DNA of 49,215 nucleotides from the NCBI GenBank assembly GCA_902806335.1, contig CADCWG010000316.1:1-49215 (forward strand), read 5' to 3'. Position 1 is the first letter of the stretch, and every line of letters begins with the position of its first letter. Under the pieces are notes generated by a model, which worked only from the letters and a program-made list of their open reading frames with translations, had not been told where the DNA came from and did not search any database. Of this stretch, positions 8,453 to 17,516 are shown in pieces. This DNA comes from an uncultured Thermomicrobiales bacterium. GTDB taxonomy: Bacteria; Chloroflexota; Chloroflexia; Thermomicrobiales; UBA6265. Both the position numbers and the translations under genes were made by a program.

Positions 8453-9883
8453 ATGGACGACCAGCGGCGGGTTCAAGAAACTGCCGAACCGATGACGAAC
8501 GGTCAGGTCGTCGGCCTGGCGGGGAGCGTGGCGGCCACGCTCGCCGGGGCGGTGATCGGGCTGGGCCGCCTCCGCGGCCGACCGAAGCGGTCGCCGGCCG
8601 GCGACGGGCCGTCCGGGAACGGCGCGCCGCCGGCGGGCGACACCCCGGGGGCCACGTACCCAGCCGAGACGGTAACGTTCGCGCGTATCTCGGAGGAACC
8701 TGTCCCCGCCGTCGTCGCGTCGGAGGCGGTCGTGGTGACCGCCCCGGTGGACCTGGTTATCCGGACGCGCCCGGGATCGGACTCGGCGGAGCCGGCGCCC
8801 CCGGGTGAGATGGGCACCGCGCAGGCGGCCGGCGTCGCCATCCGCCTCGCCGCGGCACGACGGGATCTGCAAGAGCAGGGCGCGGCGATCCGGCAGCGGA
8901 CCGCGGCGGCGACCGAGACGGCATCGGGAGGGGGACGAGTGGTGGTCGATCGGCTCGGTGGGGTGATCCGACGGACCGGGGAGAAGGACGCGCACGACGC
9001 GAACCGGTCCCCGGCGCCGTCGACGACGACCGGCGCGGCGGCGACGATCGCCGCCGAGCGGGCACGGGCGGCGGCGGCGGCGGCCGCCCAGCTCGCGGGG
9101 TCTGCGCGGTCCACGGTGGCGGACGCCACCCGGACGGGCGTCGGGTCGCTCCAGATCCCCTCCGCCGCCCAGGCGGCCCGCGAGCGGCTGCCGGAGGTCG
9201 GCTCCCGCGTCGGCACCCAGACCACCGCGCTGGCCGGGGCCACCGCCGCCCTCACCGCGGCCGGCGCCGAGCGAGCGTACGCGGCCGGGACCGAGCTGGC
9301 AACCCGGGCGCGGGAGCGGACGCCGATCGCCGCCGGACAGGTCTCCCAGCAGGTGAGCCAGCGTCTCAGCGGCGACGTCCTGCCGACGCTCCGGGAGGTC
9401 GGGAAGCAGGCGGCGGCGACCGCCGGCGAGCTGTGGGAGGCGAGCCGGGCGCGGGCCGCCCAGGTCGGCGAGTCGGCGCAGCACGAGGTGGCGCCGCGGG
9501 CGGCCCAGGCGGTCCACCTGGGCGGCGAGCGCGCCCGTGGATTCGGGCAGCTGGCGGCCGAGACGGCCTCGACGCTGGTCCAGAAGGCGGACGTCGCCTC
9601 GGCGGCGGCCGGCGCCGGGGAGCGCGCCGCCGGCGTGGTGGACCTCGCGGAGCACGCGCTGGAGCGGGCCGGCGGTGCCTCCAAGCACGCTGCCGAGGCG
9701 ACGGTCGACACCAGCAAGGACGCCGGGGCCGCGGTGTTCTGGGCGGCCCTGGCCGGCGGGCTGATCTACTACGGGCTGCTCGACGACAAGCGGCGGCAGC
9801 AGGTGCTGAGCTTCGCCGGCGGCTTCTGGGGTCAGGCCAGTGAGCTGATCCGCGACTTCCAGGGCTACGACGAGGAGTTCTAG
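8453..9883 (+). CDS. Ala-rich membrane-associated protein of unknown function
   Basis: A 476-residue protein very rich in Ala, Glu, Arg and Thr with long amphipathic, coiled-coil-like helices. A hydrophobic Gly/Ala segment lies near the N-terminus (about residues 15-33, followed by RLRGRPKR). A second hydrophobic stretch near the C-terminus contains VFWAALAGGLIYYGLL. The acidic tail ends GYDEEF. The composition resembles YtxH/apolipoprotein-like or LEA-like stress proteins rather than an enzyme. ATG at 8453 was chosen because GGGAG lies 9 nt upstream; GTG 8411 and ATG 8444 are in-frame alternatives. A hairpin terminator follows directly. Confidence 0.7.
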   Translation: MDDQRRVQETAEPMTNGQVVGLAGSVAATLAGAVIGLGRLRGRPKRSPAGDGPSGNGAPPAGDTPGATYPAETVTFARISEEPVPAVVASEAVVVTAPVDLVIRTRPGSDSAEPAPPGEMGTAQAAGVAIRLAAARRDLQEQGAAIRQRTAAATETASGGGRVVVDRLGGVIRRTGEKDAHDANRSPAPSTTTGAAATIAAERARAAAAAAAQLAGSARSTVADATRTGVGSLQIPSAAQAARERLPEVGSRVGTQTTALAGATAALTAAGAERAYAAGTELATRARERTPIAAGQVSQQVSQRLSGDVLPTLREVGKQAAATAGELWEASRARAAQVGESAQHEVAPRAAQAVHLGGERARGFGQLAAETASTLVQKADVASAAAGAGERAAGVVDLAEHALERAGGASKHAAEATVDTSKDAGAAVFWAALAGGLIYYGLLDDKRRQQVLSFAGGFWGQASELIRDFQGYDEEF

Positions 9884-9889
9884 CGGGAG

Positions 9890-9920
9890 GGCGGGGGCAC
9901 TCGGTAGCGGGGCCCCCGCC
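9890..9920 (+). terminator. Hairpin terminator after the Ala-rich protein gene
   Basis: Perfect 9-bp stem GGCGGGGGC / GCCCCCGCC with a 13-nt loop, 7 bp after the stop codon and followed by TTCT. It has no long T-tract, which is common in high-GC genomes. Confidence 0.7.
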
Positions 9921-10096
9921 TTCTGGTCCTGGCCGGGGACCGTGCCGGAGGGATGCTCCCCTCTCCCGACCGCCAGCGCTCGTTCAGGTCAACCGGCCGA
10001 GCGGGGTTTCACCCTTCGACGACGCTATCTCCGGTCGCCCTCTGCCACCGCGCCAAGCGGTGGTCATCGAGCGGGCGGTCGAGCTCAGCGGTCGCC

Positions 10097-12694
10097 CTAG
10101 ACCGCCGTCGGCTGCTTGGCCACGGGCGCGCCGTGGCACCGCTTGTACTTCTTGCCGCTGCCGCACCAGCACGGCTCGTTGGCCCGGACCTTCCTTCGGC
10201 GGGCCGGACCCTTGGCCTCCTCGTTGCCGAGGTTGGTGGTCACGGCCTCGTTGGTGACGGCGGTGCGAACCGGCTGTTCGGTGATCACCGGCTTGACCCG
10301 GAAGACGGTGTGGACCACGTCGTGGCGGAGGTGGTCCAGCAGCAGCTGGAACATCCGGTACCCCTCGGTCTTGTAGACGACGAGCGGGTCCTTCTGGCCG
10401 TAGGCCTGGAGGCCGACCCCCTCCCGGAGCTCGTCCATCGCCGTGAGGTGCTCGACCCAGAGCCGGTCGATCACGGACAGCAGCACCCGACGCTCGACCT
10501 CCCGCATCACCCCGTCGGGGAAGCGCGCCTCGACCTCGGCGTAGGCGTCGTCCGCGTCCTCGAGCAGGACGTCGATCGCCTGCTCCGGGCTCAGGCCATC
10601 GAGCGCGTGCTCCTCGAGCTGGGTGGACGGGACCAGCGCCCGGTACGCCTCCACGGCGCGCGTCGGATCGAACGCCTCCTCGCGCCCCCTGGTGTCGGCC
10701 AGAGGGGCCACCAAGGCCTCGATCTCCTCGGTCAGCAGAGCGCGGACCTTGTCCGACATGTCCTCGCCGGCGACGATCTGGCGGCGGTCCTCGTAGATCA
10801 CCTGGCGGTGGCGGTTCATCACGTCGTCGTACTGGACGACGTGCTTGCGGACGTCGAAGTTGTGGCCCTCGACCTTCGTCTGCGCGCTCTCGATCGACTT
10901 CGAGATCACGCGGTGCTCGATGGGGACGTCGTCCTCCATCCCGAGCCGATCCATCAGCGTCGAGATCCGGTCGGAGCCAAAGCGCCGCATCAGGTCGTCT
11001 TCGAGCGAGACATAGAACCGGCTGGAGCCGGGGTCGCCCTGGCGGCCGGCGCGGCCCCGGAGCTGGTTGTCGATGCGGCGAGCGTCGTGGCGCTCGGTGC
11101 CCACGATGTGGAGGCCGCCGGCCTCCGCGACGCCGGGCCCGAGCACGATGTCCGTGCCGCGACCGGCCATGTTCGTCGCGATCGTGACCGCGCCCGGCTG
11201 GCCGGCCTTCTCGATGACCGCCGCCTCCCGTTCGTGCTGCTTCGCGTTGAGCAGGTCGTGGGGGATCTTGCGCGCGTCCAGCAGCGCGCTGAGGCGCTCG
11301 CTGGTCTCGATCGACGCGGTGCCGACGAGGACCGGCCGCCCCGCGGCGCGCATCGCCTCGATCTCCTCGACGACCGCCTGGAACTTGCCGCGCTCGTTCT
11401 TGAAGATCAGGTCGCCCTGGTCGTCGCGGACCGTGGGCCGGTTGGTGGGGATCGTGACCACGTCCAGGTTGTAGATCCGCAGGAACTCTTCGGCCTCGGT
11501 CTTGGCGGTGCCCGTCATCCCGGCGAGCTTGCCGTACATCCGAAAGTAGTTCTGGAACGTGATCGTGGCCATCGTCACGTTCTGCCGTCGGACGCGGACG
11601 CCCTCCTTGGCCTCGATCGCCTGGTGCAGACCCTCGCTGTAGCGGCGACCCGGCATCATCCGGCCGGTGAACTCGTCGACGATGACGACCTCGCCCTCCG
11701 GGGTGACGACGTAGTCCTTGTCGCGGTGGTAGGTCGCGTGGGCCTTGAGCGCCTGCTCCAGGTAGTGCGTGAGTTCGATGTAGCGCTCGTCGTAGATGCT
11801 CTCGCCGGACGGGATCTGGGCGAGTTCCTCGACCCGGTCGATGCCCTCTTCGGTCAGGGTGACGCTGCGGTGCTTGAGGTCGACTTCGAAGTGGCGGTCG
11901 GGACGGAGCTGGCGAACGATCTGCGCGAACTGGTAGTAGCGGTCGGTCGCCTGCGCCGCCGGTCCGGAGATGATCAGCGGCGTCCTGGCCTCGTCGATCA
12001 GGATGTTGTCGACCTCGTCCACGATGGCATAGGCGAGGGGGCGCTGGACGCACTGGTCGGCCGAGACGACCATGTTGTCCCGCAGGTAGTCGAACCCGAA
12101 CTCGTTGTTCGTCCCGTGCGTGATGTCGGCCGCGTAGGCCTCCTTGCGGGCGACCGGGCGCAGGAATTCCAGGCGCGGGTCGGGAGACTCCCAGTCGGGG
12201 TCGAAGAGGAACGCCTCGTCGTGCTGGATGCAGCCGGTGGTGAGGCCGATCGCGTGGTAGACCCGGCCCATCCAGGCGGCGTCCCGGCGCGCCAGGTAGT
12301 CGTTCGTCGTGACCACGTGGACGCCGTTTCCGGTCACCGCGTTGAGGGCGACCGCCAGCGTCGCGGTCAGCGTCTTGCCCTCACCGGTCCGCATCTCGGC
12401 GATCTTGCCCTGGTGCAGGACGATCCCGCCCATGAGCTGGACATCGTAGTGACGTTGGCCGAGGACCCGCCGGGCGGCTTCCCGGGTGGCGGCGAACACC
12501 TCGGGGAGGAGGTCGTCGGTCGTCTCGCCGGCGGCGATCCGTTCCCGGAACTCGGAACCCAACTCGCGGAGCGCCTCGTCGGAGAGCTCCTGAAACTCCG
12601 GCTCCAGGCTGTTGACGTCGGCGACGGTGGGGAGGAGGCGGGAGATCGCCTTGTCGGTGTCGCCGCGGAAGAGCTTGGTCAGGAAAGTTGCCAT
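10097..12694 (-). CDS. secA: Preprotein translocase ATPase SecA
   Basis: The 865-residue motor drives secretory proteins through SecYEG using ATP at the cytoplasmic membrane. Visible elements are the Q-motif region QLMGGIVLHQGKIAEM, Walker A in MRTGEGKT, DEAD-like VDEVDNILIDEARTPLIISG, the preprotein cross-linking domain with TGTAKTEAEEF, NMAGRGTDI, and QLRGRAGRQGDPG. The C-terminus ends in an intact SEC-C zinc motif, CWCGSGKKYKRCHG (C-x-C-x8-C-H), which usually binds SecB or ribosomes. ATG at 12694 gives the canonical MATFLTKLF start; the open frame continues upstream without a ribosome site. A TATACT on the minus strand at 12777-12772 may be the -10 element. It is divergent from the M14 peptidase gene. 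Confidence 0.97.
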   Translation of the reverse strand: MATFLTKLFRGDTDKAISRLLPTVADVNSLEPEFQELSDEALRELGSEFRERIAAGETTDDLLPEVFAATREAARRVLGQRHYDVQLMGGIVLHQGKIAEMRTGEGKTLTATLAVALNAVTGNGVHVVTTNDYLARRDAAWMGRVYHAIGLTTGCIQHDEAFLFDPDWESPDPRLEFLRPVARKEAYAADITHGTNNEFGFDYLRDNMVVSADQCVQRPLAYAIVDEVDNILIDEARTPLIISGPAAQATDRYYQFAQIVRQLRPDRHFEVDLKHRSVTLTEEGIDRVEELAQIPSGESIYDERYIELTHYLEQALKAHATYHRDKDYVVTPEGEVVIVDEFTGRMMPGRRYSEGLHQAIEAKEGVRVRRQNVTMATITFQNYFRMYGKLAGMTGTAKTEAEEFLRIYNLDVVTIPTNRPTVRDDQGDLIFKNERGKFQAVVEEIEAMRAAGRPVLVGTASIETSERLSALLDARKIPHDLLNAKQHEREAAVIEKAGQPGAVTIATNMAGRGTDIVLGPGVAEAGGLHIVGTERHDARRIDNQLRGRAGRQGDPGSSRFYVSLEDDLMRRFGSDRISTLMDRLGMEDDVPIEHRVISKSIESAQTKVEGHNFDVRKHVVQYDDVMNRHRQVIYEDRRQIVAGEDMSDKVRALLTEEIEALVAPLADTRGREEAFDPTRAVEAYRALVPSTQLEEHALDGLSPEQAIDVLLEDADDAYAEVEARFPDGVMREVERRVLLSVIDRLWVEHLTAMDELREGVGLQAYGQKDPLVVYKTEGYRMFQLLLDHLRHDVVHTVFRVKPVITEQPVRTAVTNEAVTTNLGNEEAKGPARRRKVRANEPCWCGSGKKYKRCHGAPVAKQPTAV

Positions 12695-12833
12695 GGGTGG
12701 GTTGGTCCTCACGGCGCGGTCGCCAGCGCACGCGCGCAGACGCCCCATCGCCGCAGTATGGTAGCCGGACAAGTATAGACGGCGGCCCTGGGCCGCCCGC
12801 GCGCCGAGGGATTAATCGGGGGGAGCGGACGGG

Positions 12834-14597
12834 ATGGCGGTCGACGGGACGGGCACCGGCATGGCGGATGGGGTGGCGCTGAAGCGCATCGGGCTGGCGG
12901 AGGGGGCGCCGGACCTGACGCGCTATCCCACCCACGACGAGATGACGGGGCTCCTCCGGGCGTGGGCCGATCGGTACCCCGACCTGATCGCCCTGGACTC
13001 GCTCGGTCGGAGCCCGGAAGGGCGCGAGCTCTGGTCGGTCACGCTGACGGACCGGACCAGCGGTGCCCCGGAAGACAAGCCCGCCGTCTACCTGGAAGGG
13101 AACATCCACGCCGGGGAGGTGCTGCCGTCGGTGGTGTGCCTGGCCACCATCTGGGACCTTGCCTCCCGGTTCGGGCACGACGAGGAGGCGACCGACCTGC
13201 TGCACACCCGGACGTTCTACGTCCGGCCGCGGGTCGCGCCGGACGGCGCCGAGCGCTATCTGACCACGCCCGACCGCCTCCGGAGCGCTCCCATCGCCTG
13301 GCCCCACGCGGAGCGCCAGCCGGGGCTCCACCCCGAGGACGTCGACGGCGACGGCCACGCGACCGTGATGCGGATATCCGACCCCAACGGCGAGTGGCGC
13401 GCCTCGGCCCTTGATGATCGGATCATGGTGCGCTGCGGTCCGGGGGAGCCACCGGGCGGGCGGTACCGCCTGGTGCAGGAGGGTCACATCGAGGGGCCCG
13501 TGGCTGATGCCTCGGCCGACCCCATGGTGGCCCCCACCTTCTGGGGCCTGGACTTCAACCGCTCGTTCCCCCACAACTGGCAGCCGGAGTACCGCCAGAC
13601 CGGGGCCGGGCCTTACCCCCTCTACCCGGTCGAGACCCGGGCCACCGCGGACTTCTTCCTGGCCCACCCCAACATCGGCGTGGCGATCCTCTACCACACG
13701 TTTGGCGGGTTCGTGTTCACGCTCCCCTCGAGCGTGCCCGCGTCGACCTACCGCCACGGGGACCTCGGTGGCGACTACCGGGTCCTGACCGAGGCCTTTA
13801 CCCGCATCACCGGCCAGCCGGCCTTCCAGAGCTACGACGAGGCGACCGATACGGCGCGCTCCGGCTCCCTGATGGACTGGGCCTACAGCCAGCACGGGAT
13901 CTACACCTGGGTGCCGGAACTCTGGGACATCTACCGCGCCTCCGGCGTCCGCGACGAACGCCCCGAGGGGTACCCACCGCTCTCGGAGGAGGAGGACCTC
14001 GCCCTGCTCTCCTGGGTGGACGACGAGTTCACCGACGGCGAGGCGGGGTTCCTTCCCTGGCGCCCGTTCGACCACCCCCAGCTCGGCCCGGTCGACATCG
14101 GCGGCTGGACCTACAAGTACACCCACCAGAACTGCCCGGGCCGCGTGATCCCGTCGATCGCCCGTCCGGTGATCGACTGGTCCTACCTCGTCGCCAGGGC
14201 CCTGCCCCAACTCGCCATCGAGCGGCTCGACCTCGAACCCCTGGGCAACGGGCTCTGGTCGCTAACCGTGACGGTCGTGAACGAGGGCTTCCTGCCGACG
14301 AACGTCTCGATGCAGGCGCGCGACGTACGGCGCGCCGAACCCGTCTCCGTGCGGGTCGCGGGGGACGGGATCGAGGCGGTCAGCGGCGAGTTGGTCGCGG
14401 ATCTCGGCCACCTGGAGGGGGAGAGCGGCGCGACGGACGTCGCCTGGCGGGGCCCGGTGGCGGCGAGGCGACACGGCACGGCCCGCTTCGTCCTCCGGGT
14501 ACCGCCCGGGATCGAGCACCTCCACGTCGGGGTCAGCAGCCCGCGGGCGGGAACGGCGTTGCGCCGGGTCGACCTCGCCACGGACGCGGAGCGGTAG
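12834..14597 (+). CDS. M14-family zinc carboxypeptidase with C-terminal beta domain
   Basis: A 587-residue metallopeptidase. The M14 catalytic set is present: H92-x-x-E95 in GNIHAGE, N242-R243 in GLDFNRSF, third zinc ligand H288 in ILYHTFGG, and a candidate general base E362 in PELWD. A D-x-D-x-D-G-like segment (EDVDGDGH, about residue 170) could be a Ca-binding insertion. About 120 C-terminal residues, with LTVTVVNEG, look like a CARDB/beta-sandwich domain. There is no signal peptide or lipobox, so a cytoplasmic location or non-classical export is implied. The ATG at 12834 follows a GGGGGGAGCGG purine run. The stop lies 3 bp before the next gene. The specific peptide substrate is unknown. 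Confidence 0.88.
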   Translation: MAVDGTGTGMADGVALKRIGLAEGAPDLTRYPTHDEMTGLLRAWADRYPDLIALDSLGRSPEGRELWSVTLTDRTSGAPEDKPAVYLEGNIHAGEVLPSVVCLATIWDLASRFGHDEEATDLLHTRTFYVRPRVAPDGAERYLTTPDRLRSAPIAWPHAERQPGLHPEDVDGDGHATVMRISDPNGEWRASALDDRIMVRCGPGEPPGGRYRLVQEGHIEGPVADASADPMVAPTFWGLDFNRSFPHNWQPEYRQTGAGPYPLYPVETRATADFFLAHPNIGVAILYHTFGGFVFTLPSSVPASTYRHGDLGGDYRVLTEAFTRITGQPAFQSYDEATDTARSGSLMDWAYSQHGIYTWVPELWDIYRASGVRDERPEGYPPLSEEEDLALLSWVDDEFTDGEAGFLPWRPFDHPQLGPVDIGGWTYKYTHQNCPGRVIPSIARPVIDWSYLVARALPQLAIERLDLEPLGNGLWSLTVTVVNEGFLPTNVSMQARDVRRAEPVSVRVAGDGIEAVSGELVADLGHLEGESGATDVAWRGPVAARRHGTARFVLRVPPGIEHLHVGVSSPRAGTALRRVDLATDAER

Positions 14598-14600
14598 GCC

Positions 14601-14981
14601 ATGCCGGCCGCGCCCGACTTCGCCGCGCGGGTCTACGCCGTCGTCGCCCGGGTTCCGCCCGGCCGAGTGACCACCTACGGGCGGGTTGCGCGGGCGATCG
14701 GGGACCCACGGGGAGCGCGGATGGTTGGCTGGGCGCTCGCGTCGGTCGTGCCCGGCAGCGACATCCCCTGCCACCGCGTCGTCAACCGCGTCGGCCTCCT
14801 CAGCGGTGGCTGGCACTTCGGTCATCCGGACGTGATGCGGGACCTGCTCGTCGGCGAGGACGTGCCGTTCGCCGACGAGTACCGGGTGGACCTGGACGCC
14901 TGCGTCTGGGACCCGTGGGAGGACGACGACTCTGCCGAAGGTCCGCCCCGAGATGCCGGTGTGGTCCTCGACGCGATGTAG
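14601..14981 (+). CDS. MGMT/alkyltransferase-like DNA-binding domain protein
   Basis: A 126-residue protein with only the C-terminal DNA-binding domain of O6-alkylguanine-DNA alkyltransferase: VYAVVARVPPGRVTTYGRVARAIG (HTH region), the asparagine-hinge equivalent, and the acceptor motif IPCHRVVN with C57-H58-R59. The length and the sequence after the motif (GLLSGG...LL..EDV) resemble ATL/YbaZ proteins. ATLs normally have Trp in place of Cys, whereas this one keeps the acceptor Cys. Predicted role: sensing or repair of O6-alkylguanine. It is translated right behind the M14 peptidase (3-bp gap). Confidence 0.85.
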   Translation: MPAAPDFAARVYAVVARVPPGRVTTYGRVARAIGDPRGARMVGWALASVVPGSDIPCHRVVNRVGLLSGGWHFGHPDVMRDLLVGEDVPFADEYRVDLDACVWDPWEDDDSAEGPPRDAGVVLDAM

Positions 14982-15253
14982 GACCGTCGTCCCAGCTCGC
15001 CTCGGGCAAGTTCATGCGACGGCAGACGCTCGGTCACATTGCTGCCTGTTGCGGAGTGCGACAACAGGGAGTTCAGGTATGCGTCTTGGCGAGTCGTGTC
15101 GGACGGCGATGCGGCGCGAACGTGGTCCAACCCGTCGCCTGGCACGAGGCCCCGGTCCAGTGGTCAGGCGGCGTGCCAGGCGCCGACAGCCGGCAGCGGC
15201 GACCAACACGTCGGCGGCACGTCACCCGGGCGGATGGCGCTGATCTGCGGGAT

Positions 15254-15943
15254 TCAGGCGTCGCGGTGTCCGGTGAGCGCGCCGGTCACCGCCGCCGCGA
15301 GCGCTCGCGTCGCGTCGGCGGGGTCGGCGGCGCGGAGGATCGCGCTGATCACCGCGACGCCGTCCGCGCCGTTCGCGACGACCTCGCCGGCGTTGGCGGC
15401 CGTGATGCCGCCGATGCCCACACTTGGCAGGCCCGCCGCGGCGATCCGGCGCCGCATGGTGGGCAGGCCGATCGCCGCCCCCGCGTCGTCCTTGGACGCG
15501 GTGGCGAAGACCGGTCCGACCCCGACGTAGTGCGCCCCGAGCGACCGCGCCTCGGCCGCCTGACGGTCCGTCTCCGGCGAGTAACCGAGGATCAGATCGG
15601 CGCCCCCGAGGCGTCTCGCCAGGGGAAGCGGGAAATCGGACGTGCCCAGGTGGAGGCCGTCGGCTCCGACGGCGAGCGCGACGTCGAGCCGGTCGTTGAC
15701 GACGAACAGCGCCCCTGCCCGGCGGCAGCGGCTCAGGAGGCGTTCGGCGAGGGACAGGAACGGGCCGTCCGGGAGGAGTTTGCTCCGCAGCTGGACGGCG
15801 GTCGCGCCGGCACCGAGGGCCAGCTCGGCCATGGCGACCAGGTCGCCGGGCGCCTGGTCAGGGTCGGCGACCAGGTAGATCGCGAGGCGACGCGCCAGCG
15901 CGTCTGCGCCATGAGCCGACGCGCGGGGACCGGTCATCGTCAT
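15254..15943 (-). CDS. thiE: Thiamine-phosphate synthase
   Basis: A 229-residue TIM-barrel enzyme joining HMP pyrophosphate and the thiazole phosphate to give thiamine phosphate. Motifs: VQLRSKLL (the QxR/K phosphate region), FVVNDRLDVALAVGADGLHLG (the family signature region), GYSPET in place of the common G-x-S, GVGPVFATASKD, and IGGITAANAGEVVANGADGVAVISAI. ATG at 15943 was chosen because GGGGTGA lies upstream; a second ATG at 15937 is possible. It is transcribed in the same direction as thiD, 270 bp downstream of it. A TenI-type non-synthase is less likely because the substrate motifs are intact. Confidence 0.92.
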   Translation of the reverse strand: MTMTGPRASAHGADALARRLAIYLVADPDQAPGDLVAMAELALGAGATAVQLRSKLLPDGPFLSLAERLLSRCRRAGALFVVNDRLDVALAVGADGLHLGTSDFPLPLARRLGGADLILGYSPETDRQAAEARSLGAHYVGVGPVFATASKDDAGAAIGLPTMRRRIAAAGLPSVGIGGITAANAGEVVANGADGVAVISAILRAADPADATRALAAAVTGALTGHRDA

Positions 15944-16213
15944 CGAAGTCACCCCGTTCGCGAGGACCGGACCGACGCACGGCGGCAATCGGTACTCCTA
16001 CGGCGACCGATGGTGCCAGCCGCCGCCGATCCCGGGTAGGTCGCAGGCAAGAGGCAGGAGGGAAACAGGTCTCGCCCCGGACGCTCGCCACCGTAGAGCA
16101 TGACCTCGGCCTTCATCGTGGGAGCGTCCCCGTCGATGGACGCCGTCTCACGGTGGAGGGCGGCTAGCACGCCCCACGGGGCCGCGATGTGGGCCGCCGT
16201 GCCTGTGCGGCCG

Positions 16214-17077
16214 TCAGCGGACGAAGGGAACCGGGGTCGGCGAGACGGGTATCCCGGCGTAGAAGTGGTTGACCGGGGAGTGCCCGGCGCCGACCGCGTA
16301 GCTCGCGTTGAGCGCGGCGGTGATGTACCCCTTGGCGAGCGAGATCGCCTCGAGGGTCTCGACCCCACGGGCCAGGTACGCCGTGATCGCCGAGGAGAAG
16401 GTGTCGCCGGTGCCGTGGTTGTTGCGCGTGTCGACGCGCTCCGCGCGGAACTCGTAGAAGTCGTCGCCGTCGTAGACGAGGTCGACGGGTGCGCCTTCCC
16501 GGTGACCGCCCTTCACGATCACGTAGCGCGGCCCCATGTCGCGGAGCGCGACCGCCACGGCGCGGGCGTCGTCGTCCGTCTCGATGGTGCGGCCGGTGAG
16601 GACCTCCGCTTCGGGCAGGTTGGGCGTCACCACGTGGGCGATCGGCAGGAGGAACTTCCGCACCGCCTCGACGGCATCCTCCTGGAGGAGGCGGTCCCCG
16701 CTCTTGGCGACCATGACCGGATCGACCACGAGCTTGTCCACCCCCCAGGCGTCGAGGCGGTCCGCGACGACCTCGACGATGAGGGCGCTCGAGAGCATGC
16801 CGGTCTTGCCCGCGTCGGCGCCGATGTCGTCGAGGAGGAGGTCGATCTGGGCGATCACCACCTCCTCCGGAACCTCGGCGATGGCGAACACGCCGCGGGT
16901 GTTCTGGGCGGTGACGGCGGTCACCGCCGACATGCCGTAGACCCCGAGGGCGGCGAAGGTCTTGAGGTCGGCCTGGAGTCCGGCGCCACCCCCGGAGTCC
17001 GACCCGGCCACCGTGATCGCCTTTGGCACCGGCGCCGCTTCGGGCTCCGACCGGGGAACCGGGTTGATGTCGCTCAC
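16214..17077 (-). CDS. thiD: Hydroxymethylpyrimidine/phosphomethylpyrimidine kinase
   Basis: A 287-residue ribokinase-fold enzyme that phosphorylates HMP and HMP-P in thiamine synthesis. Diagnostic motifs: [21 protein letters not shown] near the N-terminus, [33 protein letters not shown], and the catalytic [11 protein letters not shown]. The start is GTG at 17077 with AAGGAGAGG about 5 nt upstream, an ideal ribosome site. A short N-terminal extension precedes the kinase fold. The long upstream leader carries several hairpins (see the leader entry). A TPP riboswitch consensus (CTGAGA plus the ACCTGAT...GCG..AGGGA core) could not be found. Confidence 0.94.
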   Translation of the reverse strand: MSDINPVPRSEPEAAPVPKAITVAGSDSGGGAGLQADLKTFAALGVYGMSAVTAVTAQNTRGVFAIAEVPEEVVIAQIDLLLDDIGADAGKTGMLSSALIVEVVADRLDAWGVDKLVVDPVMVAKSGDRLLQEDAVEAVRKFLLPIAHVVTPNLPEAEVLTGRTIETDDDARAVAVALRDMGPRYVIVKGGHREGAPVDLVYDGDDFYEFRAERVDTRNNHGTGDTFSSAITAYLARGVETLEAISLAKGYITAALNASYAVGAGHSPVNHFYAGIPVSPTPVPFVR

Positions 17078-17516
17078 GATTCCTCTCCTTCGCCGATTCG
17101 AACCGGCTCCACGGATGTGCTCACGGTCGGGGCTGTTCAGCTGTTCCGGAGACCGGCCGAGGTCCGGGTGGTCGCGGGACACGGACGCGCCGACGGCGAG
17201 GGCCGTCGGCGCTCGGGGATGCCGGGGTTGGGGCCGGCCCAGCTCGCGATGCTGACCGGCCGCGGCACCGGTCGGGGCTACTCCGGCGGATAGGTTTGCC
17301 CCAGGAAACCTCGCCTCACGGCGACCACGCGCACGGTGGCAAACGGGCCGATGGCGTCCGTCTCGGCAGGCTACCACGCGGTTTCAGGCGGGACCAAGGG
17401 GGTTCGGGGCCGATGCTATACTCGGGGCATCGGGGCGAATCGACCGGACTGCAGGGGCTCGGGCGCGGCCGCGGGCATCGGGCGTATCGGCGTAGCCGCT
17501 GTCGCGGAGGTGAGCC
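17078..17516 (-). promoter_or_regulatory. Hairpin-rich leader upstream of thiD
   Basis: A 439-bp gene-free gap shared with the oppositely transcribed small gene at 17517. On the thiD side it holds a perfect 11-bp hairpin (GCGCCGACGGC / GCCGTCGGCGC, loop of 4) at 17187-17212. It also holds two mutually exclusive pairings: AGGTTT/AAACCT at 17292-17311 and GTTTGCC/GGCAAAC spanning 17294-17344. On the other side a TATACT at 17417-17422 may be the -10 of the plus-strand gene. Regulatory function is inferred only. Confidence 0.4.

Noticed and set aside
9953-12778. 941-codon plus-strand open frame
   Set aside because: Antisense to secA, which shows all expected motifs. Long antisense frames are common at this GC content.
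15949-16116. 55-codon minus-strand frame ending 6 bp before the thiE start
   Set aside because: It could in principle couple to thiE, but it has only a weak ribosome site, composition drifts to Arg/Ser-rich, and no conservation can be checked here.
17078-17345. TPP riboswitch upstream of thiD
   Set aside because: Searched both thiD and thiE leaders for CTGAGA and the ACCTGAT/GCG-AGGGA core; neither is present.
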